This document shows, piece by piece, positions 33,876 through 46,089 of a stretch of DNA of 64,000 bases. Position 1 is the first letter of the stretch. Each line of letters begins with the position of its first letter. The notes under the pieces were generated by a model. It did not search any database and was not told the origin of the DNA. It was given only the letters and a program-made list of their open reading frames with translations. The stretch lies in NCBI GenBank assembly GCA_910890315.1, contig CAJVGD010000013.1:682001-746000 (forward strand), in the 5' to 3' direction. The stretch comes from Serendipita indica DSM 11827. Its lineage: Eukaryota > Basidiomycota > Agaricomycetes > Sebacinales > Serendipitaceae. The position numbers and the translations under genes were made by a program.

Positions 33876-36800
33876 TCAAGAATCAGTCGCCCACGTCGTC
33901 TCCAATCCAGCCTTGCTGACCCTCCGGACCGGCTGGAGCGTCAACTCGTCGACAGGAGCGCGCCTCGCATGTCGGTACCGACCTTCTGCATCGCGCACTT
34001 CCATCTCCTCGCCGACATCACGCAGAGGCACATGTCCCTTTGCGCCTCCGAGTGGACCTGCACTCATGAGTTGTCCGTTGGGCAACTCGCCTGCTCCATT
34101 CGGACCGAGTCCACCATTTGTAGGATACTTTCCACTCAGCCCTCCTGAAAACGTATCGTGCTCGCCGACGGCTGCAGCTGCACTGTAGCTTTGCACAATC
34201 GGTGGCATGCTCTCGCGGAGGTGGGCAGGACGTCGTCGGGCCGTCGAGCTCCCATCGTTTTTACTGGCTTGTCGGTGGTGACGATGGTTGATTCGTCGCC
34301 CAACTGGTCCAGCAACTTGACCAGCCGCTCCTACAACGCCTACAGACTTTCCGCCGAGCTCGTCTTCCTCAAAGTTCATCAACTCGGAGACAAAGCCGAT
34401 ATTGGGTGAAATGCCCTTCCGTCGGTCGAGAACAAATGCGTATGCCCGAGAGAGTGTCCAGTGATTGGCATGGATGAGGTACGCCATAACAGCAGTGACT
34501 GAACGCGATTTCCCCGCCTTGCAGTGTACATATGTCGGTGCAGAATGAAGACGAGCGTCATCTATAACCCAATTAGATACGGAAAACGCACTAGGATAGG
34601 GTCACGTACCAATGATGTCGCATACTTCTTTCATAGCCTTCATCACGTTGACCTCTTCGACCGTGTCCCTCATCGGTATGCGTACGTATTTGAACCGGTC
34701 TTTCAGATTCAGCCCAGCGTCATCATCGCACTCAATGGCGAGATTGAGAATCCGGCGAACCCCAAGACTCTCGAGCTCAGCGGCATGCTCTTCCTTGACG
34801 AGCTCGGGACCCAAGAACAAGAAACCAGGCAAAATTGTCGAGATGGTAAACACTGGCGTGGGCGAGGTTGGGTCGGGATCGTTTGGTCGGGCAGTCATGG
34901 GCGATGGAGGGAGAAGAGGTGTCAGCGGACTCTTTGGAGTCCGGGGTCTAGCTGGAGCTGCAGAAAGCCCACCCACACTGAATTGGGTCGAGCTCGCTCC
35001 GGGTGATGGAGGTGGCAAGTAGGCGGTCTCGCTGCGGGCGAAAGACGTCGAATTATCAGGACTAGATGGGGTGTTCACGATGAGCACATTGCTTTGGTGA
35101 TTCGTCGACACATTGAGCTTATCAAGTCGTAGTTTAGGCTTAGCAGCTGCTGCTGCATCCGTGGTCGAGAGATGATTGGTAGACATATCAGAGGCGACCG
35201 TATGTGAACGTCCTGGCAGAGTTCGGAGTTGTAATTTAGGAGGGCCACCAATGGCGAGTCCCAACGTCGGTTTCTCCGGTCGTCCCTCAATCTGAGCCAG
35301 CGTCTTTAGTCTCTCTGCACTTGTCACATCGAGCTTCGCAAGTGTCGGGCGCGTTGGCTGAAGATTCGTTTCTTGTCTTGTGTCGAGTTGGTGACCATTG
35401 GTGGAGATTTGCAGGCTCGGAGGTTTGCGTCCATCTGCATCGTACTGCTGCCATGGTCGATTGTCACCCAATTTCAGGTGAACCGCAGACGGAGGTGTCT
35501 TGACCGCCTGCGCTGCATCTCCACTGCCGCCGCTTCGAAGTCGTTGATGAGTAGGCCTTTCACCATCAAGACGCGGCTTGAATCTTTCTGAATTTGCAGC
35601 GGGAATGTTAAGGCTGAGCATCCTCGGCGTTTTGCTCGAGTCAGGCGAACTAAGGTCAAGAGCGAGTGTTTTGGCTTTTCGTGGAGAAGGCGGTGGCTTG
35701 AGGTTGACGGTGGAGGTAGTCGTATCACGAGGCACCGCGGCAAGTTCAGCAGCCTTTTGTGGCGTTGCTTCGGATGGAGCCATATCCGCGAGCTTTGGCG
35801 AGGTCGTCGGCGGCTCAATCTCCGGCAGAGGCCGGTGCTTTGCTGCGACATCTGTACGGATCATAGAGAGGCCTTGGGGCGTTCCGCGAGGATTTGGAGA
35901 CCCCAGGAGCTTGAGATTGGGAGTCGTAAGCGACTTTGCTTGAGGGGTACCGGTAGAGGGAGTATCCACCGATGGCCTGGATTTATCCCCTCCAGAATTG
36001 GATACTGAAAATGCGACACTGGATTGTGCGTCGGAACTTGCTGCAGCGTCACTACCTTCGTCGATCCCGTCACTGTCCTCTTCGTCTTCGATCTCCCATT
36101 CTCCTGACACGACAACTTCTTCGCTGCCTTCTAAACGTCGCAGGGCTGTGATACCACCCTTGAGGTAGTACAAAGGACCCGAAGTAAGAGGCCGCAAAAG
36201 CGTCAGGAGAGTCCACGCCGCAGTGGATGTTGAGGAGAGATGTGAACTTTGGAGACCTGATCCAGTGCTAGAAGGTGTTGTGCCACTCTGAGGAGACTGG
36301 GTTGGAGCGAGTGGGTCGCTTTCGTCCATTTCCTCGTCAAAGACGATGATTTCCCCGTTCCATAGGCTGGTTCCTTGGCTGTCATCGTCACCACCCATGA
36401 GTTCCACCCAGTTTCTCCGTCCAGCGTCCGTGCTCACATAGGCTTTCAGCGATTCTAAAGAGGGAAAGCCAGCACCGCCTTTTTGCAGGGACTTTCGGTG
36501 GCGCTTGAGGATCAAAGAGGGAATAGCAAGGTTGATGGAATAAATGACTCGGGAAGCGAGATAGGAACCTGCTGGACGGGTATCCAAAAGCAGTGCACGA
36601 GGCATTTGCGAGGCGGAAGGATAGTTGAGCGGCAGGAGGAGGTCCAGCAGCTGATTTGCATCGTATACTTGCGGAGGTTGATTCGACTGAGATGATGGTT
36701 GGGGCACAGTCGGCGTACGGTTCGATTGCGGTGGTGGTGGCTTTTGGATCGCGGGAGGCTACATAGCGCAAAGTCAGCTGGAAATTATGAGAACACAAGA

Positions 36801-37296
36801 CATGAATTACCATGGGTTGGTACGATTCCATGCTCTGAACGAACGGAGACTTGGGGAATGAACCAGGAGGAAGAAAAGTCGCAGAAGCGGGACTTCCGAT
36901 CGCTTGCATCTGCTGATCTCCAAAGTAATAGGAGGATACGGATGCCGAGCTGAGTGGTCTCGCGCTGTAGAACACGTCGGACCCAGTACTGGCCGCGCTC
37001 GAGGGCGGCTCCGGGTGGACAGCGGGCGTGAATGGATAACCTCCTGGCATCTGGCGTGTGGAAGATAATTCAGCAGTCTTTGAAGACGATGAGGCAGCCT
37101 CGCGCAAGTTCTGCGTAGAGATGGGCCGAAGCATCAGGTTTCTCTTGACGTTTTGGCGCAGCGCCTCGAGTTGAGCGAGTTCTTGCGCAATTCCATCATC
37201 ATCTCCAGAGTTTGGCACGACGAGCGTATCGTGGGCGTCGTGGAACATGGACGTCGTCGTCGATGTCGGCGTTGTGGGTGATGCCGTCGACTGCAT
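33876..37296 (-). CDS. Rhodanese plus dual-specificity protein phosphatase
   Basis: ATG 37296 (MQSTASPTTPTSTTTSMFHD) opens a disordered N-terminus. A rhodanese-like domain follows (ALLLDTRPAGSYLASRVIYS, then GEIIVFDEEMDESDPLAPT), without an evident active-site Cys loop. A long Ser/Thr/Pro-rich linker of about 350 residues leads to the phosphatase domain: ILPGFLFLGPELV, LGVRRILNLAIECDDD, then after an intron YVHCKAGKSRSVTAVMAYLI with the HCxxGxxR signature (Cys, Arg) and RKGISPNIGFVSELMNFE. The tail is basic and Gly/Pro-rich to a stop at 33876. This layout (inactive rhodanese plus DSP) is that of MAPK phosphatases, so it probably dephosphorylates a MAP kinase as Msg5 does in yeast (inference). 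About 1,200 residues. Convergent with ASF1. Confidence 0.85.
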
Positions 37297-37600
37297 CGCG
37301 TATGCGTTATCTCCAACGCCTTGAGGGTATTAAACGACGCAAGTGTATGACTAGTTATCCAGGCGGGTACAATGAGTAGCCAGATCGCGACAAGGTCCAA
37401 AGTGGCGGATCCACCGTTCACCAAACGGAGATTACTTGGAGACGCTCCAGCAAAGTTTGCAAATCACTAGAGTTTCATCGACACTGGCAGCTCCGGCATT
37501 TGACAACCGGCAGTGCTAGCTTGAAACAGGCCCCCCCTTGAGTAGTAAGACACATTCGATTGACATACAAACAACCCCACACACAACTTTGTCGTAACCA

Positions 37601-40600
37601 TCACAGTCTACTTTCCACTTGTCCGGCAAGCCGGTGGCCGGAATTGAGCACGCCAGGCCCAAACGCAGCCTCCAACGCTTCTTCGACTCGTGAGACGTAG
37701 ACAAACTCCATCTTGCTCATGATTTCCGCAGGCACATCGTGCTCGACGTCCTTTCGATTTGAGCGGGGCAGGATCACCTTGCAGATCCCCTCGCGGTGCG
37801 CACCGAGAACCTATGGATGACGTGAGACATTAGTCGGACAAAAAGCAACCGGTGTAGGTACCTTCTCCTTGATACCTCCGACCGCTGTGACCCGACCGCG
37901 GAGCGTGGTCTCACCCGTCATAGCAATATATTTTGAGACTGTGAGGCCCGTAAGCAGGGAGACAAAGGCACAGACAAGTGCCACGCCAGCAGAAGGCCCG
38001 TCCTTCTTGACAGCACCGCTGGGCAAGTGGAGGTGAATGTCAATCGGGTGGGGCTCTTTCATGAGATCTTGGGTTTCACTGTTGGTGATGCCTAGAGTAT
38101 ATGCATGTGCTTTTACCCAGCTAAGTGCAATCTCTCCGCTCTCGCGAATGACCTACTCCAGGGTGAGTTCTGGAGTTGTGCATTTGTACCCTCGTACCTC
38201 TCCGAGCGACCCTGTCAGCCGTAGTTTACCACTCCCACTGGTCATGATGGTTTCGACAGGAAGCACAGCTCCCTCTCCTTGCCCACTAACAACGAGGCCA
38301 TAGACAAGACCCTTCCTTTCCTCTCTTTCCCGCTCTTGCGGATCCCACCGTGGAACGCCTAGAATAGGTTCGAGATCATCAACATCCACAACAGGGTTAT
38401 AGTCCCGTTCTCCTTTAGCCCTATTCTGTTGGGAGAAGTTGGACCATTCTACCGCCTTCCAGCGAGCAATGCTGCCAATGGCTCGCTCTAAGGAGCGGAC
38501 ACCTGCTTCACGAGTGTAGTACGACGCAATATGCTCATAAGCCTTCTCCGTAATGGTAAGACGATCGGCACTGAGACCGTTCGCTTCCAATTGCTTTGGG
38601 AGCAAAAACTTGCGAGCGATTTGAATCTTCTCGTCATATGTATACCCTAGCGGAGAGATGAGATTGAGGTTCACCTCCAACACAATTCTCACCAGAGAGA
38701 CGAATGACCTCACAACGATCCAGCAGTGGCTCGCTGATACTCTCCAAGCTGTTAGCCGTCGCAATGAAGATGACTTGGCTCAGGTCCAGCGGAACATTAA
38801 TGTAATGATCCTATTCATGTCAGTAATGGAATAAAGCCAAGGAGTTGAGCTACCTTGAACGAAACATTCTGCTCCGGATCAAGAACCTCTAGCAAAGCAG
38901 ACGCAGGGTCCCCCTGGTGAGAAGCATGGCCAACTTTATCAATCTCATCTCTAAGATCGAGTCAGGTGCGCATTCAGCAGTGGAAAAAGACGAACAAGAG
39001 TATGACTGGATCGGGTCGCTGGACTTTTGACATTGCCGTCACGATAGTGCCCGGCCCACTAGCGACCTATACAAGGCCTCAATACTCCGCCACTCAAAGG
39101 GATGACACTTACGTATGTTCGTCTATGGCCACGTATCTCCGCTTCATCGCGTACCCCTCCAAGCGAGATGCGATGAAACGGTCGATTCAGGGCCTTCGCA
39201 AGCGAAGATGCGACAGAGGTTTTGCCTGAACCAGGTGGACCGACTAACAAAAGGATTGGGCCCTTGGTTCTGATCACCGGATGCTTCTTCACAACAGTCT
39301 CTTTAGGTTGTGGGTCGGTCGCACTGGTCCGAGGCGCCTCGCCAGACGCCACTATGGTTGACTCGGACGCTCTGTTGGCTTCTTCTGCTTGCTTCAAGGC
39401 TTTCAACCTGAGGACGGCCAGATACTCGATCAAGCGTCGTTTGATGGTATCCAATCCAAAATGATCAGAGTCGAGTTGTTCACGAGCCTTGGCAAGGAAT
39501 TTTGGGTCTTGAAGAACAGCGAGAGACTGAGTCTCCTTGTCATTCTCCGACTCTGGCCACGGTAAAGACGTCAACCATTCGAGCTATCAAGTCGTTAATC
39601 GCAGGAACGGGGTGGCTATTCGAGTACGTACGTATGTCCTGATCACTCCTTGTTCTACGGAACCAGCTGGGATCCGCTTGAGTCTCCGGTATTCCTTAAC
39701 TCCCATCTTGCGTTCCTCACTGCCAACAGCCATCTTTTCAATCTTGGACCGCAAGTCGGCAAAATATTCAGTTTCATCTCCTTCTTCATCAAACTCTGCG
39801 GACGTCGAGTCGTTCTCCGATTTTGAAGAGCCAACAGCGCCGGTTTTCGACTTTGCTCCAGGTCGGTTCAGTTCCGCGAGTTCCCTCTGTATAGCTTGGA
39901 GCTGCTGACGCAGATAATACTCCTTTTGCTGCTTCGTGAGGTTCTCATCAACGGCCGAACTGATCTTGTGAGAGACCTCTGCGATAGAGGCTTGCTTCGA
40001 CAGTAGGGATGTTGCGAGCTTAAGTCTGTCGGACGGTGACAGAGTGGAGAGCATTTGAATGCGGTCTTGCCATGGTATAGTTGTGATGACCGCCATCAGA
40101 ATATCTAGCACTCGTCAGTCCTGCGATGCATCGAGGCAAGGAATGCATACCTGCGACCCAAGGCGTCTTTTCTGCTTCCGAATCCTCAATTATTGCCTTT
40201 AGGCGTTTCCACTCAACCGTCCCAGCTCTCCCGCGTCTGGCCCTGGACTCTGCATCTAGCTGATCAACAAGGCGACTCGCAGCACTTCTGAAAGTTTCCG
40301 CTGCCGGTTCGGAGATACTTTTGCCGGTAGAAGGTGCCGGGTAATGGACTACGTGCAGCGGGAGTGTGTGCAACCTCGACGGGGATGGAAGTGGCTTCTC
40401 TAGCTGAACACGTGCTACACCAGCGAGAGTGACGATACAACTGTTGGGCGAGAGAGGGGTAGGTCTCACGAAACGAACAATTCTAGCAGCTGCAATGCAC
40501 TGGCGTCAGGAACACGACGACGCCAAACGGCTTGTTAGACGCACCACATGCCCATTCTGAGAGTTGAACGTCTTGATACTGAAGATTAGGGCCCGAGTTG

Positions 40601-40773
40601 AGCGCTGGAGACGCTGCGACCAAGGGCGGTTGACCGTCTTCGTTCTTGACAATCCTCGAGAGGTAGGATGCAAAGCTTCGGGGCACGGAAATAGTTACTT
40701 GACTCGCTGGGAAGACGATATCGTTTAGGAGAGCGAGAACAGGCAGCGAAGACGAGACGGCTTCAAGGGCCAT
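37601..40773 (-). CDS. Peroxisomal Lon protease
   Basis: ATP-dependent serine protease. The preferred start is ATG 40773 ([20 protein letters not shown]); the longer open frame has no ATG. The N-terminal substrate domain spans several exons, followed by a coiled-coil with [20 protein letters not shown]. The AAA+ module has Walker [10 protein letters not shown] and Walker B VILLDEID (split by an intron). The protease domain has the KDGPSAG motif with catalytic Ser and GGIKEK with the catalytic Lys. The protein ends in SRL, a PTS1-type peroxisomal signal, at TGA 37601. Together with the absence of a mitochondrial presequence, this identifies the peroxisomal (LONP2/Pln-type) form, which degrades misfolded or oxidised matrix proteins. 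Stands 224 nt from, and divergent to, the first F-box gene. Confidence 0.92.
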
Positions 40774-40997
40774 ATTGCCGGTGACGGTGGAGGGGAACAA
40801 GAAGTACGAATCACGCGGGTTGGACACCACAACGGTCCCGGTCAAGGATTCGGTCCAGTAGAAATGACGTCCATGTGGTATACAACTCTTGGATCTCCCC
40901 AATAACAACAAACCTCTGCCTCGTCACCCAACTCATCAGTGAGGCAGGTCGTTAATTTACTCTCAGAATGCTGGAATAACCCTTTAAAAGGAAATAA

Positions 40998-42305
40998 ATG
41001 GCAAAATGTCAACGTTCACTCCTGCCCACCGAGATTTGGGCCGAAATCTTTGATCAACTTCTGCATCATCCAGTACTATTCAATCCGGACCCATTGTCGG
41101 CAACCGGTAATCCACATACATCTCTAAGGCAGTGGTATAACTATCCGCTACTTGAATCCATTGAGAGGCAGCGGAGGGTTCTGCGTCTCGTGTCATCGTC
41201 ATGGAAAGCCCTGGCAGACAAAAGCCCATTTCAATATCTAGATACACGACAATCCCTGGAGACAGAGCTGAGGATGGTCAGGAGAGTGCGTTTGGGCATA
41301 AAGCGAGATGCGCCATGGGACCTCCGAACGCTCGACGATTACGAAGCGTGGATGGAAATGTCAGACGAAGAACCACCCACGGAGCGACTTTTCCCCATTG
41401 TCGAGTCCTTTGTTCATACCGGAAAAGCCCGCAACGTTGCAATCATCACCCTGACTGGCCAACGATGCCTCACCGCGCTCATAGAGGAGGCACTCACGGG
41501 GATGCTACCTGCTGTAAAGGCTATCAGCGTCGAAGGATATGTATACCCTCCGCTCAATCTTGTCAGAGCTTTCCCAAACCTCACCTTCTTGGGCATGCAA
41601 GTAGGCGTGGGCCCACCTTCGGGACCCATGTATCTCGAAAACGAGAGCGTATTTCCGGATCTGAAGATACTTCAGTTGGCATTTGAAGACGATGCCTCAA
41701 ACATCGCGCTCTTCCAACACTGGCAATTGCCCAAGCTGGAGCACCTCGAAATAACAGTAGGATGTACAGATATAGAAGCCGCGACAGACAGTATTCAATA
41801 CCTGCATGGATTTCTCAAGCGTGTTGGACCCACGCTTACAGGCCTGAAGATTTACTTCTCAGGCGAGTGGATCACACTGCCCTCTGATCTCTGGGACATA
41901 GTTCCACGAATTGTTTACCTAGGCGTGAGTACCCTCTCGCCGGGCTACCATTGTTCTCCACCTCCCCAAGCTCATCCCCTCCGCACGCTCGCGAATGTAG
42001 AGCTTGAGACAGGTACAGCTTCAGGTGTGCTGTACCGACATATAGAAGGCTGGACAGGACTTACAACTGTCATCGACTCCCATATATGGGAGAATATACC
42101 TCCATGGACGAGAGGACCATCGCAACCGGCCTTCATCCACAGACACTGCGGTGCCGACACTTTGTGTCGAGAATGCATCATCGACATGCACATCCTGTGC
42201 ACCGCACGTGGTTGGCGTTATGAGGACAAGTTGGGACGGACCTGGAAGGAGTATTGTGAGCGCGTTGAAATGGCGGCACAGAAGTTCGATGTTCAAGTAG
42301 GATAG
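40998..42305 (+). CDS. F-box-like protein, tandem copy 1 (intact)
   Basis: Single-exon gene of 435 codons. The N-terminus (LLPTEIWAEIFDQLLHHPVL) is a classic F-box helix; after a loop, LRLVSSSWKALADKSPFQYL gives the rest of the F-box. A leucine-rich, repeat-like region follows, with evenly spaced blocks such as LPKLEHLEITV and VGPTLTGLKIYF. It ends near a Cys/His-containing stretch (HRHCGADTLCRECIIDMHIL). F-box proteins recruit substrates to SCF ubiquitin ligases; the substrate is unknown. Agaricomycetes carry large expansions of such genes. A tandem paralogue follows after 149 nt. Confidence 0.78.
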   Translation: MAKCQRSLLPTEIWAEIFDQLLHHPVLFNPDPLSATGNPHTSLRQWYNYPLLESIERQRRVLRLVSSSWKALADKSPFQYLDTRQSLETELRMVRRVRLGIKRDAPWDLRTLDDYEAWMEMSDEEPPTERLFPIVESFVHTGKARNVAIITLTGQRCLTALIEEALTGMLPAVKAISVEGYVYPPLNLVRAFPNLTFLGMQVGVGPPSGPMYLENESVFPDLKILQLAFEDDASNIALFQHWQLPKLEHLEITVGCTDIEAATDSIQYLHGFLKRVGPTLTGLKIYFSGEWITLPSDLWDIVPRIVYLGVSTLSPGYHCSPPPQAHPLRTLANVELETGTASGVLYRHIEGWTGLTTVIDSHIWENIPPWTRGPSQPAFIHRHCGADTLCRECIIDMHILCTARGWRYEDKLGRTWKEYCERVEMAAQKFDVQVG

Positions 42306-42454
42306 GAGAAATACATCTATAGTGAATTGAAGGGAACCTTTTCAACGAGGCACCGTCCAATTTGGTCCCTGCCACGTCCAGCTATCAGTATCCGTTGACC
42401 GTCTAAAAGATCTATTACGCTGCCACATCTTCTGATCGATTAAATCAAGTCTAG

Positions 42455-43812
42455 ATGACATCTCGCTCAGGCGACGAGGTACCAGTGGACATCTGGGCAG
42501 AGGTATTTGACCGACTGCTTGGAGATGCATTCGTTTTCAACCCAGATCCATTCTCTGTATCCAGTAACCCCCATACGATGTTCAGACATTGGTACAACTA
42601 TGACAGACTGGCCGATATTGAACGTCAGCGTCTCTCTTACGCTTGGTTTCCTCTACATGGAAAGCCCTGGCAGATAATCATCCAAATTAATTCTACGACG
42701 CGGATAGATATCCAGGACTGGTCCCAAAAATGCTGAAAAGAGCTCGCCTTGGGCTAAACTATTCCGTCCCGAGCCAGCAAAGGGTAGATTTATATGACGA
42801 CTGGATGAGCCCACAACTCCCAGCTCCTGTTGAATATTGGCTTTCCTTTATCACCTCCTTTGTGAGGACCGGGGCTATGCGCAATCTTTCGATAATCACG
42901 ATCGACGACGAGGACTGTCTGGGTATGCTCATAGAGGAAGGTATAGCAGGGAATCTTCCCTCATTGAGAACTCTTTGTGTTGAGGGTGGAGTCTCTCCGT
43001 CTCCGAAGATCTCAACAGCATTCCCCCGCCTTACATTGCTAGCATTGCAAGTCTGGGACGACGAAACAAGAATACCACTATCTCCGGAGGAAGATATAAT
43101 ATTTGAAACACTCAAAGGCTTTCAGTTGGCCGTCGTAGGGCGACCAAGCAACCTCTCATTATTTCACCGATGGCAGCTCTCCCAACTTCGGCACCTTGAA
43201 ATCGCAATTGGGGATATAGACCAAGAGAATCATGCCACATGTCTTACCACTAAACACCTGTGTCATTTCCTGCGCACGGCTGGATACACACAATTGACGA
43301 GCCTCAAATTTTCCGCTGAAGTGCGCCTTATGCTCTCTACAGACCTCTGGGAGGTCCTACCTCGTTTAAAGTACCTCGGAGTGGGCATCTTCTCCCCTAA
43401 TGAAGGCAGTCCATCAATTGCGCCACCAAGCAAGCATCCACTACGTACATTAGCACATTTTGACAACCGGAATATCTATGGTATTCATATTCGAAGTGAA
43501 ATTTGGAGGGAAATAAAACATTGGAATAATCTTCACACAGTTGCCGACTCGCATGAGTGGGTGACCATTGCACCTCGTGAAAGAAACCCAAACAAGGCGC
43601 CATTTTCTCATGGGTATACCAGGCGTAGGAACATTGGCACCTCCCTACTGTGCGAGGGATGCATCTGGGACTTGCTTTTTGTCTGCACGCAGCGAGGGCT
43701 ACGATACGAGGATAGATGGGGCCAGAGTTGGAAGAGTATCAGCAGCAGGTTGAAAAGAGACAAAGTTGCTCCACTTCCAAATAAGAATGAAGATAATATA
43801 CGTGTATCCTAG
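42455..43812 (+). pseudogene. F-box-like protein, tandem copy 2 (frame disrupted, or gained an intron)
   Basis: Paralogue of the preceding gene. It opens MTSRSGDEVPVDIWAEVFDR at 42455 and matches copy 1 through HWYNYDRLADIERQR. The matching continuation (LLRLVSSTWKALAD) is then in another frame and meets a TAA after NHPN. From 42730 the frame is open again (LKRARLGLNYSV) to TAG 43810-43812 and matches copy 1 throughout, including the Cys-rich end (TSLLCEGCIWDLLFV). Two lesions in a normally intronless gene suggest decay. Alternatively, a 93-nt GT-AG segment (42624-42716, weak donor GTCAGC) would restore the frame but remove the second half of the F-box. Confidence 0.6.
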
Positions 43813-44131
43813 ATGAATTCGAGATTCACCTTCCAACAGAAACATGCTCCTCAACGATCTCATTCAGCATTGACAAGGTGTAAGTCTGCATACAGTGTTA
43901 TCGAAAGTTGCAATCCACCCAATCCGGCACAAATACAACGTGGCAGTGATATTTCCGAGTTGAAATGACGGACTGCTATTTTCGCATGGAAATGAAGCTA
44001 GTATACACGTGTGCTAGATGGGAACATATGAGTGATTGAGATGCGGTATTCCCATCGTCGTCGAAGAATGTTCTTAGGGTTGACCTATGCAGAGAGAAAT
44101 GGAGAAGATAGAAAAGGGGGAAGTGAAACCA
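43813..44131. other. Intergenic, 319 nt, no gene seen
   Basis: Convergent 3' regions of the F-box pseudogene and the Nudix gene. Nothing else recognised. Confidence 0.4.
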
Positions 44132-45672
44132 TCATGGTCGGAAGAAGAGCCACCAGCCACTGAAACCGAGAACGGCGAGGATGCCTAGGGCACGCAACAC
44201 AATGACGACTATTAGAGCCTTTCTTACTGCCGCGTAGAACGCCTGCAGTGCCGATCCAGTCCAGTTAATCCTGAAAAACCTATGAGCGTGGTCGAAAAGT
44301 GGCTATAAGGGGTGGCATACCTTCGGTCGTTTGCTCCTGCCTGGTTACTCTCTTCCCATCCACGAATAATCTCCCGATATCTCTTTCCAAAGACCCAGAT
44401 CCAAAAGTTGACGTCCGGATACGAAAACCGGGGGAAGACAGAACTGGAATACGTTGAGTACGCAAACGAAGAAATGAAGCAAAATTACGCACGTCATACT
44501 CGCTGCCATGGTCGCCACCTCGCCGCTCATAATGGCATCCGGGCTCAATCTACCCGGTGTCTGGAACGGCATCTTCATGTGGCTCATGAGATCCATGGTC
44601 ATGCCCAACGTAAGTCCCCAAAGTCGCAGTTCTTCTCCTGTGGGTGTACGACGCGCTTTGAATGGATCATACTTTTCATTGGCGGGCTCCAATGTGACGA
44701 AGTTGTATCCATCTCGCTTCTTCTTCCGGTTCCCATTCTGTCCGAGTCCCCATCCTGACTTGGGTTGGTCTTCCTCGTTGAGGAGAATGGCGTCAAACTT
44801 CATTGTGCCGACAAGGACTTGAACGAGGGATCGCAGGATCGAGTCCTTGGGAGCGAGACGAGAAGAAATGTCGACGGTTACAGTCGACCATGCTGGTCTC
44901 GTTGAGACGAGGGTCGACAAGGGTGTCCAGTGTAGCGTCGTTTCCGGGGGAGGGTCGGTAGGTTGAGTATGGGGCACGAGCTGAAGAAAGACGTAGGGCG
45001 AGAGAACCATTAGAAGTCGTTTTCCAAGCGATGTCGTAATTTCGCGATCGTCGAGTTGACCAATGCAAGTAAAAGACCGCTCTGCGAGGTCAAGGCCGAT
45101 TTCCTCCCATGTCTGCCTCATTGCTTGGGCCCAGTCAGCTTTGAATAACCGTAGAGGTGAGAAGCATACCAGTATAAAGTCCATCTTCGTCGCCATCTTC
45201 CATTCTTCCACCGGGGAATGCGACGTGAGTCTCGCTCGAGTTTCCCCTCTTTTCGACCCGCTGTTTGCCATGAGCAGTGCCGTTTGCCCTGCGCAGATAG
45301 AGAAGTTCGGGACGAGCGCCGGGAGCGTTTACCCAGTCGAGTTCGAAAAAGTCTTGAACAGAGATTGGTTGCGGGGGGACTGTCGCTTGCAGAGGGAAGA
45401 GGATAGTTTGCAGGTGGTACAATGCGCAAAACGAGTGCAACGGCAGCGCGGCGTGGTTCTTAAAACAAAGAGTAAACATTGTGCATCACTGACAAAGGCT
45501 TAGACGTACGAGTTGGGGGTGAAGCAATGATCCGTGGTGGTGTAGTGCGAATACTATGAATCGCACTTGCGAGGAGAGGAACGAGCGACGAATCTGGATT
45601 GCTAGCGTCAGCGACCGGGACAACAGCACACGAGCGAGCAAAGGGTCCATGGGATTCACCTGTACGACTCAT
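44132..45672 (-). CDS. Nudix hydrolase with C-terminal membrane anchor
   Basis: ATG 45672 opens MSRTGESHGPFARSCAVVPV. An N-terminal Nudix beta-sheet region with PELLYLRRANGTAHGKQRVE leads to the Nudix box AFPGGRMEDGDEDGLY/TAMRQTWEEIGLDL, split by a 46-nt intron near 45168. The core R-x-x-x-E-E-x-G-L is present; the first Glu of the usual REUXEE is Gln. A long domain follows (STLVSTRPAW, then EELRLWGLTLGMTMDLMSHM, as in fungal CoA- or ADP-ribose-type Nudix proteins). The C-terminus carries a hydrophobic helix (ALIVVIVLRALGILAVLGFS) and ends WWLFFRP at TGA 44132. It probably hydrolyses a nucleoside-diphosphate derivative such as CoA or NADH; the anchor suggests work at a membrane surface. Substrate unresolved. 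Confidence 0.78.
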
Positions 45673-46089
45673 TATTTCACGCGCAGTGTCGCCTTTGCCG
45701 GCTCAAAATTCGCTAAAAGTCGAGAATAATTCGCAACTAATTTTCAACGCGTAGTTGGAGGCGTCCAAGAGCTTGGACGTCCGTCTGGGGTTGTAAACGG
45801 CTGTTCCCCCAAGAATGAAGAGACCGGGTCTATAATTCCTGAGAAAATATAAAAGAGTATGGACTATGCCCGCTTTCACGCTCCGTTGATCCCGAATCAC
45901 ATTGGCAGCGGAACGCCGCAGTCAGCGTCCATTGCGGGATGCCGAACGGTCCTAAATACTCTCTCGAAACATTCCTAGCGTCGATTCCCGAAATATGGCC
46001 ACTTTTTAAGAGATGGACGGGCCGGCAAAAGGCGAGCCCATTACGCCCTCCAAACTTGGCCATTCGCCACTCTCCTCGACTTTATCCAG
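45673..46089. promoter_or_regulatory. Shared upstream region of the Nudix and MDH genes
   Basis: A 417-nt divergent region. Short open frames in the last 150 nt are in other frames than MDH, so they do not supply a presequence without an additional exon. Confidence 0.35.
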
